Of a stretch of 34,640 nucleotides of DNA, positions 30,807-34,640 are shown one piece after another; position 1 is the stretch's first letter; the number at the start of each line of letters is the position of its first letter. Under the pieces are notes generated by a model. It ran no database searches and was not told where the DNA came from. It worked only from the letters and a program-made list of their open reading frames with translations. Origin of the DNA: CAZZKF01 sp964654995 (GTDB taxonomy: Bacteria > Pseudomonadota > Alphaproteobacteria > CAZZKF01); NCBI GenBank assembly GCA_964654995.1, contig CAZZKF010000025.1, forward strand, positions 1-34,640, read 5' to 3'. The position numbers and the translations under genes were made by a program.

Positions 30807-32041
30807 AAGCGGACATTTCAGCGGCCATGGATATGGAAGATCGGGGCGAATCGGTCGGTTTGATGGAGCCCCTGCTTGTCGCAGAGGGGTCAAAATATCG
30901 CACCGGCCTGACTGACCTGGCCGTGGAGCTTGCCGCCCGCTCGGCAGGATTCCACCGCAGCTTGCCGAAAGGCGTGCTTGCTGCCCTTACCGATCTCGTC
31001 CGGGCGATGAACTGCTATTACAGCAACCTGATAGAGGGCCACGATACCCACCCGGTCGATATCGAGCGCGCACTCAAGGGTGACTACAGCACCGACGTCG
31101 AAAAACGCAATCTCCAGCTCGAAGCCAAGGCCCATATCAAGGTCCAGCAATGGATCGATGAGGGAGGACTGCGCAGTCGGGAAACCACAGTGGACGGGAT
31201 TTGCGAAATCCATCGCCGCTTCTGTCAAGAGCTGCCCGAAGAATTGCTCTTGATAGACGACCCGGACACAGGCGAGCGGATCAAGCTCGTTCCCGGTGCT
31301 TTGCGCCACCGCGATGTCGAGGTGGGACGCCATATCCCGGTCAGTCCCGGTGCCGTGCCACGCTTCCTTGAGCGCTTTGAGACCGTCTATGCCAGGCTTG
31401 GCAAGACCGACACCATCCTGGCCGCCGCGGCCGCCCACCATCGCCTGCTGTGGATTCATCCCTTTCTTGACGGCAACGGCCGCGTCGCTCGTCTGATGTC
31501 CCATGCGATGCTGCTGGACGTTCTGGATACAGGCGGGGTCTGGTCGATTGCCAGGGGCCTTGCGCGCAATGAAAGCACATACAAAAGCCACCTCATGGCC
31601 TGCGACACGGAGCGCCGCAACGATCTCGATGGAAGAGGCCACCTGAGCGAGGAAGCGCTGGCCGCCTTCACAAGGTTCTTCCTGGAAACCTGTATCGACC
31701 AGGTGGATTTCATGGAAAGGCTCGTCCAGCCCGACCGGCTGCGCCATCGCATCCTGATCTGGACCGAAGAGGAGATACGCGCCGACGCCCTGCCGCCGAA
31801 ATCAGGTGCCGTTCTCGAAGCCGTCCTCTATCGCGGTGAATTGCCCCGAGGCGAAGTCGCCGCACTGCTCGGCACAAGCGACCGTCACGCCCGGCGCATC
31901 ACATCGGCCCTGTTAGAGCGCGGGGTGCTCGTGTCGGAAAGCTCGCGCGCCCCGCTGCGCCTTGCCTTTCCGGCAAAGCTGGCCTCACGCTGGATGCCGG
32001 GGCTGTTTCCGGAGAAAGCTCCGGGCCGCAATTTCGGCTGA
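30782..32041 (+). CDS. Class II Fic-domain AMP transferase with C-terminal winged helix
   Basis: A 419-residue Fic protein. The catalytic motif HPFLDGNGRVAR starts with His226, which transfers AMP or another phosphate-containing group to a target hydroxyl. The autoinhibitory motif SNLIEG (81-86, inhibitory Glu85) lies N-terminal to the core, which defines class II, self-inhibited Fic enzymes. The final 80 residues (GELPRGEVAALLGTSDRHAR) look like a winged helix-turn-helix, possibly for DNA binding. The start is uncertain: ATG 30782 has no ribosome site, and ATGs at 30827 and 30833 are alternatives. It is the only gene here that looks accessory. Its target is unknown. Confidence 0.9.
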   Translation: MAGNEADIKADISAAMDMEDRGESVGLMEPLLVAEGSKYRTGLTDLAVELAARSAGFHRSLPKGVLAALTDLVRAMNCYYSNLIEGHDTHPVDIERALKGDYSTDVEKRNLQLEAKAHIKVQQWIDEGGLRSRETTVDGICEIHRRFCQELPEELLLIDDPDTGERIKLVPGALRHRDVEVGRHIPVSPGAVPRFLERFETVYARLGKTDTILAAAAAHHRLLWIHPFLDGNGRVARLMSHAMLLDVLDTGGVWSIARGLARNESTYKSHLMACDTERRNDLDGRGHLSEEALAAFTRFFLETCIDQVDFMERLVQPDRLRHRILIWTEEEIRADALPPKSGAVLEAVLYRGELPRGEVAALLGTSDRHARRITSALLERGVLVSESSRAPLRLAFPAKLASRWMPGLFPEKAPGRNFG

Positions 32042-32072
32042 AGCGGCGCCGTCAGGAAACAACCAATTCCAC

Positions 32073-32912
32073 TTAACGACGCCGCCGCCGTTCGCGCGTC
32101 GCCGGCGTCTTGCGTCGTGGTGCGCGATGAAACGGCTCCAGCTGCTTGACCAGCGCCCGCACGTCCTTCGGCGAGCGGCTATCGAGCGCCGCCAGGATCT
32201 GTTCGCCCACCGCCGCCACCCGGCGCTCGAACGCATCACGCGGCGCAAGACGCTGCGCCTCCTCGAGCAGGGTGCGGGCGCGGGCCGCATATTTTTTCGG
32301 GCGTGTGCGCAGCAAGGCCTTGGCAAATTCCACCCGTGCCACCGGATTGTCCGGCAGAAGCGCAAGGGCGCGCTCGAAATTGGCGATCGCCTGGCCCAAT
32401 GAGGCGCCATAGAGCGTACGGGCCAGGACCGGACCGCCCGAAGCCACGACCTCGGCATGCCAGCCACCCAGTGTGAGAAAAACCCAGCCGGACGCGGGCG
32501 CCAGCGCCAGGGCCCGCTTCAACAATTTCGCCGCTTCCGAGCCGCGATGGCGAAAATGCGCCGTCACCGCCCCTTCGAGCCGCGCCCGATAGCCGAGCGC
32601 AATGACCAGATGGAGCATCGCCTCGACATTGTTCGGGTCCTGCTCCAGCGCCCTGCGGGCCAGCGCCTCAGCCGCTTCGAGACGCGCCGGTTTCTCGGCC
32701 TCCGGCGCCCCGTAGGCGGCATAGGCGAGCATCGCCCGGGCAGCCAGCGCCAGCCCTGTTGCCGTGCCGGTGCGCGCACCGGTTTCGGCCGCCTCGAGAA
32801 ACGCACCTTCGCTATAGAGCGTCTGGGCGTGCGCCAGATCGCCGCCACCGGCCACGACCGGTGTCGGAATGAAACCAGCCATCACCGCCAGGACAACCGC
32901 AAACCGGATCAT
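32073..32912 (-). CDS. Exported TPR-like protein of unknown function
   Basis: A 279-residue protein. Residues 1-21 form a Sec signal peptide (MIRF, hydrophobic core, VVA). The mature part is alpha-helical and Ala-rich with TPR-like units (EAAEALARRALEQDPNNVEAM; AIANFERALALLPDNPVARVEFAKALL). The C-terminal tail is strongly basic, ending in six arginines apart from intervening Glu. TPR proteins act as protein-protein scaffolds, and periplasmic location is inferred. Its ATG at 32912 overlaps the stop of the lipoprotein gene by four bases, so the two are coupled. No specific family is recognised. Confidence 0.8.
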   Translation of the reverse strand: MIRFAVVLAVMAGFIPTPVVAGGGDLAHAQTLYSEGAFLEAAETGARTGTATGLALAARAMLAYAAYGAPEAEKPARLEAAEALARRALEQDPNNVEAMLHLVIALGYRARLEGAVTAHFRHRGSEAAKLLKRALALAPASGWVFLTLGGWHAEVVASGGPVLARTLYGASLGQAIANFERALALLPDNPVARVEFAKALLRTRPKKYAARARTLLEEAQRLAPRDAFERRVAAVGEQILAALDSRSPKDVRALVKQLEPFHRAPRRKTPATRERRRRR

Positions 32913-34456
32913 GATCCGGCGCGCCCGGCGATGAAGAACGATTTTTCCAGCAGGTCCGGATCGTCGAAATGGCGCCGCCCGACAAAGGCGGTGGCGTGGG
33001 TCCCCCACTGGCGCATGGCGCCGGCGCTCCTGATCCCCATCGGCCACAGCAGGAAGCGCTCCAGCCGGGCGCTTCCCGCCACCAGGCCATCGGGGCGGAA
33101 CAGGCTGCGCCGGCCGCCCGCGGGCAGCGCCAGGCTGCGCAGGCGATCATAATCGGTGAGCGTATAGACGATCCGGTCAGGCGACGCGAGTTCAGACCGC
33201 CCGTCCTTCCAGACGCCGAGGTTGCGAATGTAATGACTGCCGGCAGTGAGCCGAATGATCACGCGCTCACCAGGCTTGACCTCCGGCGCGGCCCGCGGCG
33301 CGGTGACCCCGTCCTCGCTGTTCACGCCGGCGGCCTCGGGCCGGATCGCAAGGTCATCCCGGGGGAAAAACAGGTGATAGCAGCCGCACTGATGGACACT
33401 GTCGTAAAGCAGCACCCGGCCGTCCGCATCCAGGGTGACCCGCCAGATGACCCCATCGAAGCGTCCGCCCAGCAGATCGAGCCGGCCGCGCTTGGGCCGG
33501 GCCGGAAACCACACCGCATAGCTGAGCTGCAGGAGGATGCGCCCTTGCCAGCGCATATGCGAGACCACGGTATAGACTTCCGGCCGCGTGGTATCGACAT
33601 AAGCGCGATCCTCACGCGCCCAGGCTGGCGCGCCGATGCGGTCATCATCGCTTTGCGTCTCGACCTGCCAGACCGGGGCAAAGGCGGCGAGCAGGCGCTG
33701 AAGGTCCCGGCCCTCGGGCTCGGGGATGGCCAGCGGATTGTCTGCGGAGCGGGCAAGGATGACCGCGACTTGCGCCGGTGTGAGCGGCGCTGATCGAGCC
33801 TCAGGCACATAGGTCATCAGCTCACCGGCGACTTCGAGTTGGTCCAGCGGCGTGTTGAAATCGGTGAGCGTCTTGCGCTTCCAGCGCCGGTAGCCGGCCG
33901 AGACCGGAATCGCCGTGAATGCATAAAGCCCGAAGAAGCGGTTCCAGTCGTGGTAATGATCGGGCGGGCGCACGGCAGACAGCAGTCGCTCGAGCGTTTC
34001 TGCATCCTCGAGATCGGCCGCCATCAGGCGCGCGCCGCAGCGCTCAACGACCTTTTCCGCATCCGCCGAAAGCTGGCCTTCAAGCCGGGCACGCGCCGGC
34101 CCCGGAAGATTGGCGAGCTCGATCCTGCGCGCCCGCAGATCGAACCGGTACAGGCGCGCCATCCAGGCGGCAAGTTGCGCCCGATTGCTGATGGTCCGGC
34201 CAAAGCTGGCAAGAAACCGATTGGTTCGCAAATAGGGAAAGCCCGCAACCGCGCGCCCGGCGGCATCGCGCACATGCACCTCGCGGACTGTCTGATCGAT
34301 GAGTCGCAGCTTGTTCGCACAGGCGCGAATGTCGGGCGCGGCGGACGCAAAGCGCGCCGGCTCGGGGCGCACGCCGGCGCAGCCGGCCACTGCCAGCCCC
34401 AGCAGAACAGCAAGAAACGCGGTGCGCCTGCAACCTGTCACGGGGGACGACCCCAT
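32909..34456 (-). CDS. Large lipoprotein of unknown function
   Basis: A 515-residue protein. A signal peptide ends in the lipobox LAVAGC, giving a lipid-anchored Cys26. The mature sequence has no domain I can name. Distinct features are DHYHDWNRFFGLYAFTAIPV, a beta-rich middle (RILLQLSYAVWFPARPKRG; LDADGRVLLYDSVHQCGCYH) and a C-terminal LLWPMGIRSAGAMRQWGTHATAF. I recall similar conserved hypotheticals in other Proteobacteria but no function. There is no ribosome site before ATG 34456; GTG at 34441 is an in-frame alternative. It is coupled to the TPR protein gene. Confidence 0.8.
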   Translation of the reverse strand: MGSSPVTGCRRTAFLAVLLGLAVAGCAGVRPEPARFASAAPDIRACANKLRLIDQTVREVHVRDAAGRAVAGFPYLRTNRFLASFGRTISNRAQLAAWMARLYRFDLRARRIELANLPGPARARLEGQLSADAEKVVERCGARLMAADLEDAETLERLLSAVRPPDHYHDWNRFFGLYAFTAIPVSAGYRRWKRKTLTDFNTPLDQLEVAGELMTYVPEARSAPLTPAQVAVILARSADNPLAIPEPEGRDLQRLLAAFAPVWQVETQSDDDRIGAPAWAREDRAYVDTTRPEVYTVVSHMRWQGRILLQLSYAVWFPARPKRGRLDLLGGRFDGVIWRVTLDADGRVLLYDSVHQCGCYHLFFPRDDLAIRPEAAGVNSEDGVTAPRAAPEVKPGERVIIRLTAGSHYIRNLGVWKDGRSELASPDRIVYTLTDYDRLRSLALPAGGRRSLFRPDGLVAGSARLERFLLWPMGIRSAGAMRQWGTHATAFVGRRHFDDPDLLEKSFFIAGRAGS

Positions 34457-34548
34457 ATTGATTCGGCCAAGGCCGTTTTGTCGTCAGTCTACACCAGAGC
34501 AAGGCCAGGGCGCCATGCGCCCCGTGCAAGTCGGCAGCATTGGCCGTG

Positions 34549-34640
34549 TCAGACGGTTTCTTGATCCACAGCCCCGAGGTCTTCACCGGCCAGTGCCCGG
34601 TCGATCAGCGCCACCGTTTCGCGCAGACCGTAAAGGGCGA
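34549..34640 (-). CDS. 3' end of a gene cut by the window edge
   Basis: An open frame enters from the right edge and ends at TGA 34549-34551. The last 29 residues visible are helical in character (ALYGLRETVALIDRALAGED and a short acidic tail). Codon use resembles the neighbours. It is too short to assign. It lies 92 bases upstream of the lipoprotein gene on the same strand. Confidence 0.45.
   Translation of the reverse strand, partial: ALYGLRETVALIDRALAGEDLGAVDQETV

Larger units (their letters stand above)
30716..30816 (+). repeat. Three copies of AAGCGGACAT around the fic start
   Basis: The 10-base word AAGCGGACAT occurs at 30716-30725, 30795-30804 and 30807-30816, all in the same orientation. 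Copies 1 and 3 extend to the identical 14-mer ATAAAAGCGGACAT. Copies 2 and 3 are spaced 12 bases apart, about one helical turn, and lie inside the first codons of fic if the ATG at 30782 is used. They look like operator half-sites (inference). Confidence 0.6.

Noticed and set aside
32028..32090. Imperfect inverted repeat between the fic and TPR gene ends as a bidirectional terminator
   Set aside because: The GC arms have mismatches, are separated by about 25 bases and are not followed by T runs.
34464..34475. CGGCCAAGGCCG inverted repeat followed by TTTT as a terminator
   Set aside because: The loop would be only two bases and the T run is short; it also lies just upstream of the lipoprotein start. 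It may be a chance palindrome in G+C-rich DNA.

Overview
This is a G+C-rich chromosomal segment, probably from a free-living alphaproteobacterium (Rhodospirillales-like or a related marine or soil lineage). Three things suggest this: the gene order rpmH-rnpA-yidD-yidC-engB-argB, the order dapD-dapE-(membrane protein)-truA with fmt and def, and the presence of DUF2336 and DUF547 proteins. I cannot name the genus. A run of exactly 100 N at 1536-1635, flanked by two identical 55-base copies, shows that this is a scaffolded draft assembly, probably short-read or metagenomic. The gap cuts the start of one gene and is probably spurious.

Left part (1-10.1 kb). A radical-SAM protein with extra C-terminal cysteines and an exported cupin lie on the minus strand. 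A MacroD-type macro-domain protein and tRNA-Gly(CCC) follow on the plus strand. Next come a VOC-fold protein (minus), a class I/II aminotransferase and an HtpX-like M48 protease (plus). A fatty-acid beta-oxidation module follows: thiolase and the bifunctional FadB/FadJ-type enzyme overlap by 4 nt on the minus strand, with a divergent acyl-CoA synthetase.

Middle part (10.1-17.3 kb), all minus strand. The first group is four overlapping genes in transcription order: histidine kinase, Tam-like methyltransferase, SAM hydroxide adenosyltransferase, P1/S58 peptidase. The second group is DUF547 protein, TVP38/TMEM64 membrane protein and a MerA/Lpd-like flavin reductase in which Tyr replaces the usual catalytic His.

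Right-middle part (17.4-30.5 kb) is mostly housekeeping. A strong sigma70-like promoter precedes rpmH-rnpA-yidD-yidC-engB (ribosomal protein L34, RNase P protein, membrane insertion, ribosome assembly GTPase), followed by argB. A GGDEF protein and a DUF2336 protein form a minus-strand signalling pair. A HAD nucleotidase precedes dapD-dapE-membrane protein, with a TTGACA-16-TATTGT promoter in front of dapD. Converging on these is def-fmt-truA.

Right end (30.5-34.6 kb). A class II Fic protein is preceded by an AT-rich segment with three copies of a 10-base word and an ambiguous start. Convergent to it is an overlapping pair encoding a large lipoprotein of unknown function and an exported TPR-like protein. 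The window ends in the last 30 codons of another minus-strand gene.

Most of the window is ordinary core genome. The parts I could not reduce to known biology are the DUF547-TVP38-flavoreductase operon, the kinase-Tam-SAM hydrolase-peptidase operon, the Fic control region, the lipoprotein/TPR pair and the radical-SAM protein. There is no CRISPR array, insertion sequence, prophage or rRNA gene.
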